Assembly (NCBI GenBank): GCA_034440635.1
Contig: JAOTON010000337.1
Location: 372,001 to 436,000 of the forward strand
Reading direction: 5' to 3'
Source of the DNA: Lepas anatifera
Taxonomy: Eukaryota; Arthropoda; Thecostraca; Lepadidae
DNA: 64,000 nt
Positions 36,430-49,200 of this stretch are shown here, piece by piece (within the stretch, counting starts at the first letter, position 1; each line of letters opens with the position of its first letter). The position numbers were made by a program, and so were the translations under genes. The notes below the pieces were generated by a model that saw only the letters and a program-made list of their open reading frames with translations, was not told the origin of the DNA and did not search any database.

Positions 36430-36620
36430 TTTTACAAGAAAAATCAGCGCAGTTTCTGAAAGTGTCATAACATGCTCATACTGAAACATACTGAAGTATG
36501 TTTGAAAGTAAGATTAGTAAGAGAAGTATGTTTGAAAGTAAGTAAGTATGAAACAACAGTTTCAGTATGTATCATAAGATACATACTGAAAGTGTCATAA
36601 GATACTAAGATACTGAAAGT
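36430..36620. repeat. low-complexity cluster of GTATGTTTGAAAGTAAG-like units
   Basis: Interleaved short direct and inverted repeats (GAAGTATGTTTGAAAGTAAG twice; CATACTGAAAGTGTCATAAG twice) with no clear unit boundary. Confidence 0.65.
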
Positions 36621-36707
36621 GAAAGCTACAATACTCTTGATTTACCAGATAGTCCGAAACGTTTAGAAGTAAAATATCAGATCATTGTTGGGTTGCTTTG
36701 CCACGGC

Positions 36708-36876
36708 GCCAGAAAGTTTCCAACTCCTTTCCAACATCTGTCTCACCTTAAGTTCTAAATCACACCTTTGGTTACATTTGAGGATGTAAATCAGACAAAA
36801 AGTGTCATTACTGGTTCTAGTCCGCGGTTGTGGGCGCCCCCGCGGCCACTGCGGGAGCCCCGCAACAACTGATTTC
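36708..36876 (-). repeat. dispersed repeat E, copy 2
   Basis: Inverted match to 34416-34580. On the minus strand it reads AAATCAGTTGTTGCGGGGCT then CCCGCAGTGGCCGCGG, and on through CCTCAAATGTAACCAAAGGT. It lies 2.1 kb from copy 1 in opposite orientation. Confidence 0.7.
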
Positions 36877-37730
36877 GTCAATTGCGGTATACCATCTTGG
36901 TCGCGGCGCTCTCCAAAGACGGGGCAAAAGGTGCGGCTAGCGGCTAATGCATTTTAGGTAGCGCAAGGCACAAACGCTGTTGAAAGCTCGTTTAATATGT
37001 GGTGAGTATTTCGAAAAATCTGAAACATACAAAGAAAATAGGGTTCAAAAAGTACCGTTTTGGTCGAAACATGGTTGTAAAAGAAGTGAAAAACCCATAT
37101 GGGGTATTCCACGACAAATCGACAAGTCGATAACACCCTCAAGTCGCAGATTTCGGTGTATTTTTTGTCATGGGGCTATTGATGGAGCTGACGACGATTT
37201 TCGTATTCATTTTCCTCCCTGACTTACGGTTTAAAAATGATAGCCTCAGACATTTTGACCATACCCACTTGCATGTCTTTTTTAAAGACGAAATTTTACC
37301 TGTATGCTTCTACAAATGCCATAAAAACTGTATCTAGGTATCTTAAGGACGAATTACGAATTCTAGCTCATTAAAAATATAATTCAAAAAATAATGTTAA
37401 AATATATTACATCTTCTTCAATTTTTCAAAATATATAAAAACTATTTTCCCATGACTTATTTTAAACTTTTTGAGGCTCACATTACTCTTTATACTTTTC
37501 TCTATGAGATTCAGCAATAAAAGAATGGATACTTTAACGAGAAAAGAGATCTGAGCTCCCAAACGTCCCGATCCCCACTTTTGTGAGGTTCGTGCACCAG
37601 CGCGGCCCGCCGTCGCTGCAACTATCAAACGTCTCTGGTCACGAAAAAGGTGTCAATGGTGGAATTGGTCGGTAATGAGGATAAGGATGTATTTAAAACA
37701 AAAATCGTAATCCAATGTCCCATTCCTTAA

Positions 37731-38628
37731 CACCCGCACTGGGGAGGTGTCCGACACTTACGGGCACTGGAGGGGGGACTGGTAAGCCCCTGAGCACTCG
37801 GAAACTAGGAGGCTTAGAAAAACTCCGGTTGGGGACTGGGTGGGAACTATTGACATCTATATTATGACTGATCTTAATTGACCTAGGTCAGTATCGTCAA
37901 GCTCAAACGAGGTCATAAAGGTCAAGTATTAGCCGTGCTGGGTATTCATCCGGAAATGCCGTGATTCAGCTCAAAGAAGTCCAGAATATACTAAAAACAG
38001 AGCAAGGTCATAATGAGAACGTCTAAAGAATTGTAATCCTAATTTTTGGGGTTAAGGTCATTCAAGGTCATTGACCTATGACGTCACAATATGACATATT
38101 CCCTTATTATTTACACCATGACTAGCACCATAGCAACCGTTGGACGGGAAATGAGCATTGTATTTTACCCATGACATTTTAATTTGACCCGTGACCTTGA
38201 CCTTTACATTGAATTATTTTAACTATGACGCCGTACCATAATATACGTCATACTAGGTAACGTCATGCGACCGGAGGCACCGAACCAATGACTTTGAGAA
38301 TGTTGGTATGGCCTTGAAATGTGATCTTGACCTTCATGAGGGGTGAAATTGACAAATAATCTCGTTTTATATGGCGCTATAACGTTGCCAGTTGGTTTTT
38401 GATGACGCGAACTGGTGCAACGGCGCGATTGCAGCGATCCAAAATGAAGGGTCTAACTTTGAAAGCCTATAATTACAAAATTGTGGCCGATTTTCAAGGT
38501 TATTTGACCAATCGACGTGCCATTCAATATTCTCAAAAGTAGCGAAATAGCGTTTTTGGCCACGAAGGGTTACCGGCCACCTAGAAAAAGTAGGTGGGGG
38601 CCTCCGAGGCTCCGCTCCAGTGTGCTTT
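37731..38628 (-). mobile_element. piggyBac-like TTAA element, family A, copy 2 (inverted)
   Basis: This 898-bp element is flanked by TTAA (37727-37730, 38629-38632). Its left end CACCCGCACTGGGGAGG corresponds to the right end of copy 12467-13357. Its right end, reversed, reads AAAGCACACTGGAGCGG then AGCCTCGGAGGCCCC and corresponds to that copy's left end. Interior homology includes GGCTTTCAAAGTTAGACC. It is rich in AGGTCA half-sites (for example minus-strand AAAGGTCAAGGTCACGG near 38190). Confidence 0.86.
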
Positions 38629-38632
38629 TTAA

Positions 38633-40979
38633 CACGCGCTGGTATGAGGCCCCAGGCCACCTTTACTGGGAGGGGTACCCATCCCTTACGATCTCAGCCA
38701 CCATACTTGGAAGAGAACACGGAAAGCAGTGTTCCATTGCTTGCCTCCATCTCTACCGAAAATGCTTCGACAAAAGTACTAAAATTAGCTTCTGAGCCAG
38801 AAAACGCTTCAATAAGGCAGTCGGGAGAAAAGGAACATTGAAGATTCACAAGTTCGTACCGGTTAATTCAAAGACCTTTAATGCCATGAGCTCTCGAATG
38901 ATGAGGGACAGAAGGTTCGAGTTTCAAATTGAATCTGTGAAGTTCAATGGCACCATGTGATGGAGTCGTTCTTCCGATCCGTGGGTCAGATCTTAAATAA
39001 AGCAGCATGTCTTAATCTTATAAGTTCGAAAAGCAGTTGTCGGCGTGGACGCTATGTGGCTTTTTGTTTGTGATGTGTGCTTTCTAATATAAATTGAACT
39101 GGGATATATGCAACTTTCTTAGGGTATGGGTAGAAAAAGAAAACTAAAACAAACCTAAGACAACAGTAATAATCGGCTTCTGACGCATAATCCTCCCACT
39201 ACATTTTCCACCAAATGCACCAGTGTCGGAATTGTTCCGAATGTTCCGGTAATACGTTCAGTTTTTTTCGGAACGGCTCACATTTTTATGTTAACAATAG
39301 TAACCTCCACACTACATCTAGTTCATTCACAATGTCACCGAAGCGCAGTCTTGCTCAGTTCTTCCTCCCCGTTACCCCACTTCCAACCGGACGCGTCTAT
39401 GCGGCGTGCCGACTGCAGGTTGAGTGGCCGGCGACGGTGTTGGGCTTAGTCTGCGGTGCTCGTTACTGATTTTGCTCTGTAGTCTCCATTCTTTTATTGG
39501 CGTTATATGTAGTTTAAGCAATGCTCTTTCACATGAAGTTGTTTTGAAGTCAATAAAAACATAGAAAATATGTATGCTTATCTTTGCAAAAGTTTGGAAT
39601 TATATTTCATACATATTCGTGCCAATTAATGTAATTAAACTTACATATTTGTATTATTCAGACTTTTGTTATTATTTTCATGTAACCTCTTGAAGGAACA
39701 CCTTTAATATAAATGGATAAAAACTCAAGCGAAAAGTCCGATGCACGCGTCCGATGCTGGATTGCCCGAGGCTTTAACTCCGAAACGATTATCCGGACGA
39801 GACTAAAAATACCACAGTCGTTTTCAGCGCCACTGAGAACCCCAGTCCCAAATTTTCATAAAAATCTGAGAGATGAGGGTGTTATTTCGACCCATCGATT
39901 TGTCGATTTGTCGTGCAATTAAAAAGAAAACGTCCCAGATTCGAATTAAAAAATTAATTTGACATGCAAATGTGAATCCAGCTAAGCGCTTCAGCGCAGT
40001 TTGCAAATGGCACTACGTGCTACTGATCAGTCACGCCGTGAGGACAACTGAGCACCCAGGGCAACCAGAGAGCACTGGAGGCCAGTGGTACTGTTTCATC
40101 TACATGCTTGGCCCGAGCAAAACGTTTAATTCAGGTTAATAAGATAAACAGCTTTCGAGTTTCATTTGATTGGACACATTTGACACTCATTTGCAAAACA
40201 CATATATGCCAATAATCAAAATCAAGGTTATGTGAAGACCGACACGGAGCTTTGGGCCAATTTGGGCGCAAAATGGCCAAGGCGCTTAAGGGCTCTCAAA
40301 CCCCAACACGGGCACACACTGCGACACTATGAAATCTGATAAAATATAGCCACGTATAAAACAGCATAACATTTTCTGTCAACTAAATTCAAGGAAAAAT
40401 AGCGTTACATGTCATTACACGATATAAAACGATGGTCTCAATAAACACCAAACGGCACAGTATGGTTAAGGTATAAAGCTATTTGACTTGTGACGAAAAT
40501 AAAAGAAAGATACTGAAATCCATCAGCATATAGTCAAAAACAACTTGTTTCTCTACGCCGAACCGTTGGGAATATATGCAACCTGACATAATCACAGACA
40601 CTTGCAGCAAAAAAGACAACCGAATCAAATTATTCTCGTTCACAAACCTAGCGAGACAACACTTTCTCGTACCTTTTCGTAGGCTGATTTCTGGGTAAGA
40701 GCGGGGAGGGGGAAAGCGAAGATTTAGGCGCCCAGAATCGACCCAACTAAGCAACAACTGCCAGCCGGGGGCGGACAATGCCCCGGATTTTCTCAAGTGG
40801 CCTATCAAAGCGCCGGTCCCCGATATCAGAACCAGCTTGCAGACCGGAGACTGATTTTTCAAACTCAACAAAGCAGCTATCCCACTCCCGAGGTTTGGAC
40901 AGGCCAATTTATGACAATAACTGCAACATCAATCCTACTGAAGTACACTTTTTTTGCACGATTGGAGATTGACCGAGGA
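38633..40979. other. intronic, mostly unassigned
   Basis: A phrase GACAAATCGACAA and following at 37095-37150 is found inverted at 39870-39920, suggesting an old dispersed repeat. Nothing else is assignable. Confidence 0.4.
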
Positions 40980-41131
40980 CATAGGCGAGTTCAGAATTTC
41001 CGATCGGGGGGGGCAAGGTTAGGAGGGGGAACAAAATTATAGTGGAGTGTGGGGTGCTGTGGCCTTTTCAGGTTGCGCCGAGGCTCAAATCGGGGAAAAT
41101 GTTCCTCACTCCCCCATTTGATCCATCTATG
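40980..41131. mobile_element. decayed hAT-like MITE, CATAGGCGGATCCAG family
   Basis: The left end CATAGGCGAGTTCAGAATTT then CCGATCGGGGGG aligns with the starts of 35736-35977 and 8114-8345. The right end, reversed, is CATAGATGGATCAAAT. Flanking 8-mers no longer match, so the copy is older or its duplication has decayed. Confidence 0.55.
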
Positions 41132-41139
41132 GCAGCGAA

Positions 41140-44100
41140 AAAGTATACGAAAAAGGGCGCCTGTTCCTTTCGTTGGACTATCATTATTATATCATATATT
41201 CTTATCAAAACTGCAGTTTGCTCGATACGTTAGCAGTTGTAGTGCAAAAAGAGGAGGAAAAGACAAACAACGGTAGCGGGCTACATCCGGCGCGCATGCA
41301 GTTCCTTTTCCACTGTGTTTTGCTATTTGCACGCAGAGATAACGAAGTTCGTTTCTGTTGGTTACTGTTGACCTCTGACACGCACTGTTACGGAAATGAC
41401 AAAACTGGAAAAAATTACAACACGGCCTCAGGGCGGTCATTGTGGCACGCATCCATAACCGGTTCCAAACTTTGAACGCAGTTTATTCATATTTAGGATG
41501 TTTAAACCTTGACTAACCAGTTATTCACGACACATTTCATGGTGGCAAATCTTTTAAGGAAACCTGCCAGCAGAGAAGGGTCCCGGAAACTGCCAGCGAA
41601 AAGCCGTACCCGTGCTTGGTCAGAAACCTCATCTTTCTAACTGGGCCTTTAAATCAACTCATTCTAGCCGAGACAAGAAAAAGAGCTGCCTACCTGAAAC
41701 CATCTAAGCTCCGGTGAAAGTAAAGAAGGATTTATTGACCAGAAGCTCCTTGTGAAATTTAAAAAAATGTCACCTGTTTCTAAAAAAGACACCCAGTTCT
41801 TGACAGCGATCACCGGATGTTACGAAACTGCGAACAATTTACTTTCCGATTGAACTTATTTACACCATTACACCTAATTTCCTCATCAAGTTAAACGTGC
41901 CAAAACCATGATACATTGTAACAATACCCCATTTACAGCGGGAGGAGATGAATCAAAGCTTCTCGAAATTAAGACCCTAAGAGTGCTGCAAAGAGAGGCA
42001 CATCAAAAGCCACTCCTTTTTCCTTCCCTCAGCTACGTGCGATGTACAAGTAAAATTATGACACGATTAGGACCCGATGCAGCTTTAAACCGGTTTCAGG
42101 AAAGGAACAATACACCACGCAAAGCAATTTCGAAGGAGAAGAATCATGAAAAGTTGTTGATATTGCGCTGCTAGCCGCCATGATCTTGAAGCTCGGGTAG
42201 AGAATGATGAAAAACATTGAGAACATACGTTCAGCTAAGTGACCTGCACGGACACACTGCGCCGGACCAAACCCGCACTTTTACTGGGTTCAGACTATCC
42301 TGCCGTTTCATGTGCTGCAATTCATAAGAAAAACAATCATATGCCCTAAAAAACAATAGCTCGTTTGGTGCGGCCATTTGTGAAAACGCCTTTCGCGAGT
42401 CTGAGGCCCAGGCTATCAGATAAACAGCAAAAACACCACCCAGATACAAGCAGGCGCACATCAAGGCTCTTGGGCAGATTAAAACAACGGTTTTTGTTTC
42501 ATTCATCTTACTAAAAGACCAAAAATTATCACCCTTAACGCGCCATTTCAACCAAAGCCGTAAGAAATGCAGTTTAACTGAGCCCACCGCTTGTCGCTGA
42601 GGCACAACCCTCTGATCCGCTGATGACACCGTGGCATAGTTCAATAAAATTAATTAATCTCACTTTTCTGGTTCTTGCTTCTGTTGATCCCGTCTCCAAC
42701 ACGTGCATGCTATTGAAATTCAGCTAGTCAATAACATTCACAGGCATCCCTTGGTAAGGGACAAGTGGCACAGGTACCCCACTGCGCTGTGCTGCCACCC
42801 GTGACGCCGGACACCATCGCTTTCACTCAGTGCAGTAGGAGTGTCGATGGTGAGATAAGGAAGGAAGTGGCACATAGGCCCTTCAACAGTGGGACCCGCT
42901 GACTCAACCCTGAAGCAGCGGCCCGATGCTGATGACTGGTCATCTTGGACATTGCAACGGCGGAGGGGGTAGAGCTCCCGCCCCCTCCCCACATTCCGCC
43001 CAGAAACATCTCCTTGCTGATGATGATGATTGGGGTTTTAGGGCACGTCAGCTGCTGAGGCTATATGTGCCCGAGCTCCCTGCTCAGTCGGGTTACGACA
43101 GAACTTACAGATCTTATGGTGAACATAGCGGAAGGGTAGGAGAAGTCCTAATTGGAAACGTTTTTGGATCTAGAGGACATATATTTGTCTCAGGGCGGAG
43201 TTGAAGCTTCAACCACGACCCCCTCACTTCATTGTTGATAGCGACGTTATTGCTGGTAATCATATTACTGCCGCCGATCTGGTGCGTGTTCGTCGATCTG
43301 ATTCGTGCTTCACATCTTGGTCGTAAATACTAACAGGGGAAAAAGAGCGGTGGACAGAACAGTCCAATTCGGTAACCCGTGGTCACAGAAGTGCGGGTTT
43401 GGCGCGGCCTTAGGGACGGAGAGTTCCCGCGGAATATACCGGGACATCGAGTGCGGGCGAAGATTACTGCAGCAGCGTCCGGGCCGGTCACGTTCTATAC
43501 GATACGGCAACACGGTATGGCCTGAACACACAACAGCCTATGCTGACCCAGTAAGAACAGATTGTCGAAACCGAAACACATCCCGTCATTTTAATCGCAT
43601 TTCCAACCGTACAAATTTATCAAAATTACTCTTCTTATGCACCATGCCCCACCAAGCTGCTTGGTTTAGCGAGCTCAAAGCTGTCACTGTCACTAGTCAC
43701 TCGGTGTTATAAGGTCGTGTGTCGATCACCCAGAAGTGGCAGCCTCAGTAATTGCTCTATGAACGAGCCTTCGCACCTGACAACTACGGCATGACTCGGA
43801 AAATCCCCAGAACCTGCAACTAAACAGCATTGTACAGCGAACCGTTTAACAAACCATCCGCAACTTAAAAAATAGCGCCTTATTTCAATTTGAAAGCATA
43901 CATCAATTCTCGTGCGTGACATCTAAAAAATTATTTGACGGTAGATTAGTAAGAGTATATCGTTAAGTGCCAATAAAGTGCCATCGAGCACGTATCAGTG
44001 GCTAGTGGCTACGCACGCCAGGCGCTGTGCTTCTGAACTCTGTCACCCTGCCGAAAAATCAATGCCCAGATAACGCAAAGCGTTCCATTTCGGCCTGGCC

Positions 44101-46128
44101 GCGGCGACACCAAAGCTCTAAAACGTTTTACAGCGGCGCTACATGCGGCTAAACCGTCTCCGGCGACCCTAGCCGCGCGAGATATGGCCCCGGGGAATGC
44201 AGTGCAGCCAACCCAAAGTTTGCACCGGTATCCACGTAACTGGTAGTTCTGACGATTCCCTCCTCCAGATACGCGCCTTCCAGCCAGGGAGACCCATATG
44301 CCGCTGCGCAGAAGGCCAGTTTTGGTCTCATCTTATGAAAATATCTTGAGTTCATTTTCACCTATTTCTTGAGGTTAAAATGGAATAGAGTGAGCAACTC
44401 TTCTACGACTGCGGTTTTCTTATGAGAATCTAGCAGGTGTTTGGTGCCGAATACGATTTCACGCATCAACTATGCGGAGGGACCGAGCATGCGGAAAAAT
44501 GGATAGAAGGATCACAGAGAAAAGTTTTCAATAGTTTCCCGCATGCTATCGTTTGCCGGTTAAACTCTTCTAGTGCGACTTCCCCAACTCAGCTGTAATC
44601 CAAAGTAACTGCCAGATCCAGTCACCCCGATCTAGTATTTACGGGATCCATTTCAGAGACAGACCGTGTGCGTTTTTCGGCCTTCAGCCTTTGGCTTCGG
44701 CACTGAGCGGCCGCGGCGCGGGCAATAGGGAAACCAAAGTCTTGGTCACATAATGTCGACTAGAATATAAGCACCATCCTTATTAATCACCATCCACTCA
44801 GCTCCACCCCAAATGGACATTTTTCGTGCCAAGGCAGAATTGGCACATTTTTTTCTTACAACACAAGTTTTTGAGGGGGTTTAAATACAAGTACGAGACT
44901 CGTATATAATATTATATAATAGTTCACTAGCTATCTGAAACATCTTTCGATGCCAGGGACGATTTCTTCTCCTTCCACTGAGCGACTGTGAAAATTGGAG
45001 GCGTACTATTTCAAAGTGCAACAAAATGTCCTCGGTACAGTTTAGTGACTTAGCACTTCAAACACTGAACTTTCTAAGCTTCCCAAATAATCTGAGTTTG
45101 GTGGAAAACCAGACTTTGAGGATGCTCTCAGTGCTTAAGTAGCATATAGAGCCGTAAAAAAACAATAAGATCGCTCACTGCAAATTCAGTGAACCAAGAC
45201 TTAATAATAAATATTCGTCGTGAACACTTTTTGGAAAATAATTTTAATTCCTTTTTAAGGCCCTCAAAACTGGGCTCTACCAATTAGACCCCACTACCTG
45301 CCAGAGGTTATACTAAAATCTAACAGCAACTCCACAAATATTGTTTGGTTTACGCTTTAAGGAAATAAGGTACCGTAACACTGGAATTCGAACTGAGGCC
45401 CAATTCGATGCGTCGGCACGGTTTTTTTCGGCTGAACTCTATCCCATCATGCTGCCGTAGAGAGCTTTAAGAGAAACAAAGTATACTACCACGGTATTTT
45501 CTGTATCAGGCGGGTAGAGAAGATATACTCTAGGAGCGTAGAGTAGATCTGCTCTGCGCACTTGATAGCTCAGTTTAATCACATTGCATGGGATGAGACT
45601 TGGCGAATTCAATTGCCAGTGCCAACTCGAGAGGCGATCCTTAGCGTTAGTAACAAAATTTCGATTAGACATAGTTATTGTATCAATATGGTAAGCAATA
45701 AATATATTTAAACATTTACTGCGACAGCACAGGACCAGCATGATATTCCTTCCTCTTCAGTCTGTGCTCGAATGGGCCGCCATCCAGTTCGGTACAAGCC
45801 CTAGCGCGGGGAGGATGTCAGCCACAGAAGTGAGTACCCCATTGGCCAGATTGTTGGCATCTGCCGCCGCGATGGTCTGAAAGTTCTCCCGGGAGAAGGG
45901 GGGGCTTGTCGACGCACCAACTGCCAGGTTTATGACAGGGAGAAGGGCACAGCCCTACGCACGTATGGTATAAACATGATAATACATGTATTTAAGTAAT
46001 TTTGTCCACAAGCTCGGATTTTCAGATTTAGGTCTCGCTACAGCCCTCAATAGACTTGTCTCCCAGATACCCGTCCCAACGATCGAACAAGCGATTCCCG
46101 CAATGGCAGGCGAATTTAGAATTCAACG
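41140..46128. other. intronic, nothing assignable
   Basis: Nearly 5 kb with no recognised element or gene motif. The open frames (for example 42231-42644 minus, 137 codons) show no domain and are taken as chance. Confidence 0.45.
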
Positions 46129-46322
46129 TTTAACGTCCATAAAACACAGGGACGGCCACCCGGCCCAGGTCGCCCTCTCACCAGTCAGCTGCCAGCCAAC
46201 CTACGTTGAGTAACACTGCCGGAGCGTCTGAGGGGAATCGATCCCAAACCTTCTCACATAAACTCCTGCTGCATGTTTGAGCAGCGGGCCGGAGCCCAAC
46301 GTTCTACCGAGCTTCTGGGCTG
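46129..46322 (-). mobile_element. tRNA-derived SINE, family 1, copy 2
   Basis: It aligns with 2260-2468 from the TTTAACGTCC tail through GGGACGGCC, CTCTCACCAGTCAG and CCGGAGCGTCTGAGGGGAAT to GGCCGGAGCCCAACGTTCTA. The minus-strand B box (GGGATCGATTCCCC) is better preserved than in copy 1, but the A box is damaged. Confidence 0.8.
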
Positions 46323-47870
46323 GTACACACGCGACAACAACACATGAAAGTGGGACAATTTAAGGAATCTCACACGCATGTGTTGCGGAGGGGTCAAGGG
46401 ACCAGGCAGTGAGCCTGGAGATGTTCCTCTAGCCCAACTTTACTTCCAATCGCTCGCGCAGTATAATCATAACGGTGTGGAAGGGGGCTCCACCATAATG
46501 AAACCAGGAAGACTGACCAGAGTACGGGCCGGTCACCACACAGCGTCTGAGCGTATTCATCTCAATGATAAAATACCTGAATGAAATATATACCTGACCC
46601 TACATTGCAAACATTGTCTGGCTCTAGCAGTTCCGGGAAATAGTGGTCGGTTCCCATGATGGCAGCTAGCGGGCTTCTCTGAGGGATCAGTGGGTTCCCC
46701 ACAACGAGAACCACTCTTAATATTTTAAGTTTTGTATCTTTCAAGTTTCGTAGTGGGCGAAATATCATGTGGCCCTTTTGCCTACCAATGTGTGTGATGC
46801 ATGGACGTAATAAGCGTGTGCAGTACCAATGCTGAGATGGTTGCCCCCTCTACGATGATGTGCTCCGGGGTCATATGGTAGCTCGGGGGATTTTTTCATG
46901 CTATTTTGAAGACGATGACACTTAATTGGCTGCATCGGTGAAAAGAGGCAGTGCTCCCGTCCGAATCAGCGCCACAAACTGATCTGATCCTGCAATTTGC
47001 CGAAATATAATATTGTGACACCCCCTGCTGCTAGTGGAAGGCGACGAACATAGTAACTAAGGGATTTACTCCTTTAAACATAAAAAGAGTTTCGATATAA
47101 TACCCCTACCATCCGTTAAAAACATTGCATTACAATAATTAGAAAAAAACTTTAAGAATGGCACTGCATAAGCAATGGACTGGAAATGAGCCCAATGCAC
47201 CACACTTTGCTTTACGTTACTAGGAGGGGAATCTGGAACAGAATATTAATACCGTCTTCTTGCCACAGTGCGATATAAGCTCACCGAAAGAAAAACATGT
47301 TTACGGTGATTCACCGTAGTACGGATATCTTTTCGAAATTGGTGAACATGCTACCTTTCCATATGCCAGGTACTTCCGATTTCACGCAACCCAACAGACC
47401 AATTTTCTCCAACGCGATTTTACCCGATACCTCGAAATGGAGAATACGGTTGCATTTAACCGAAATAAGCTCAGACACTGTAGCTTTTTGACAGCGCCAG
47501 CTTATGTCAGCTCATATACGCAGCTAAAATTTCCGCTGGTCACAAGTCAGCATTTCAACCTAATCATAGTCTATGTGAACTGGGTTGTTAGTTAATCATA
47601 AATCAGCCATGGTTTAAGGCGTCGACAAAAATCATAAGCAGTTATCAGCTGGTTTTCGAGCTGATGGTAGAAGACCGCGTTTCATGACCCTGGCCCTTAT
47701 ACTCTGGACCAACTGCAGCTATTGTGGTCGCCGTGATCGATGAGGAGGGAAAATCCCTATACTCTGCGGATTTCTCATGCCTCTTCCAGTGCAACTGTTA
47801 TACCGGGCTCAACTTCGGCAAATCCAACAATTTTATCTTAACGGATGCTAGCAGTATTCTTGCTTTCTAA
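46323..47870. other. intronic, nothing assignable
   Basis: No recognised element, gene or RNA on either strand. Confidence 0.45.
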
Positions 47871-48066
47871 ATTACCCCGGATACATGAGCAGCTTAAGAG
47901 CAGCTTCAATGCGCTCTATTCACGTATCGAGCACGGAACGGACTTGTCGACTCATACCACCTGAGGTCTGCCTTCAGGACTTCCGGTTACATGAGTCGAT
48001 AAGTCCGTTCCCACGGCCGGTAAGGAAATAGAGCCCAGTGAAGCTGCTCATGATTCCGGGGCAAAT
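47871..48066. repeat. 196-bp near-palindrome (foldback MITE or hairpin)
   Basis: The outer arms ATTACCCCGGATACATGAGC and, reversed from the right, ATTTGCCCCGGAATCATGAG continue inward through GCTCTATT to the perfect-looking core GAACGGACTTGTCGACTCAT / ATGAGTCGATAAGTCCGTTC. Arms are about 80 bp with a 30-35-base loop. No target duplication could be fixed. It could be a foldback MITE or a hairpin-RNA locus. Confidence 0.85.
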
Positions 48067-49200
48067 GACTTCCTTGGTACCATTCTGGTACATTCTGATT
48101 CCAGACTACTTTGAGCCACAACAACTTAAACATGGGTTTATTCTTGTCAACGACGCAGTATATTTCGCCCTATATGTAAATATCTGACACACAAACTCAT
48201 AACTTCTCACAGAGAGGCCATCATTGACGTGGATATCACGGATAACACCCTGCATAGCGTCGCGTGCTCAAGAGAAATCCTGGCAACGCAGGATGTAGAC
48301 AACAACGAAACATCCAAATGCACCTCAGTATCACCACACGGATCATCCAGAGTCGAGCGTGCCTCTAAAGAGCTCCCAAAAAAACTTGTTTTACTGGGAA
48401 AGTACGCCAATGACACTACGTTCTCCATTCTTAAAAGAAAACATGCATGCCACATCTATCAAACGTTGGTTCCTCAGGCCTTAAGTTTTGACACCCCTCA
48501 TACGAGTAAAACGTGCCAAAACCATCGCAGACACTTCAAGGATGGTTCAATCAAAAACCCTCATTACAGAGACCAACCATTGATAATTAAGCAACTGTTC
48601 TGGGGTCGAAAACATTGTTATGGTCACAAAATTTCCGCACTTTTGAAGTTAATCTTACCATTAAGGGCACAAAGACCCAGATAACTGCGAACTAGTAGTT
48701 CAGCAATTCGAAAGTCTGTTCTACGCGACAAAAACTCTGCAAAGGAACATAATTTTGTTTTTCAACTTCTGCAATGGTTTTGAAATCTTCACCCCAATGG
48801 GAGGGTCACTGAGAGGGAAATGAGACTAAAATCCATCCCACTGCGGGCCTTTAGAAGGGAGAAAGAAATAAAATACAGAGGACTGGAGCATAATTTGTGG
48901 CGCTTATTTTTCGCGCAACCGAGAACGCAGCGACAACTGGCGGGCTTGCACAGGTCAAAAGGTGCTTTGGACACTTTCTTTCCCACTACTAAGCAAACAA
49001 AAAGTCGTATAATCACACCCAGTAGCGTGCTTTGGGTATTCTGAAGCATAGCGCAGCAACGGGTCACGCAGAAAAAAGAGACAAAAATAACAGGACATTA
49101 TCGAAAATGAATAAAATACGTAAACAGGTCAACTAAATTTCAATACTCAGACTGTGCAGCGGCGGGCAACTGGCAGAAGGGCGCTCCCGACACGTGCACC
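48067..49200. other. intronic, with one long unexplained open frame
   Basis: A plus-strand frame of 151 codons (48229-48684) has no recognised motif. It may be chance. No promoter or splice evidence is seen. Confidence 0.4.
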
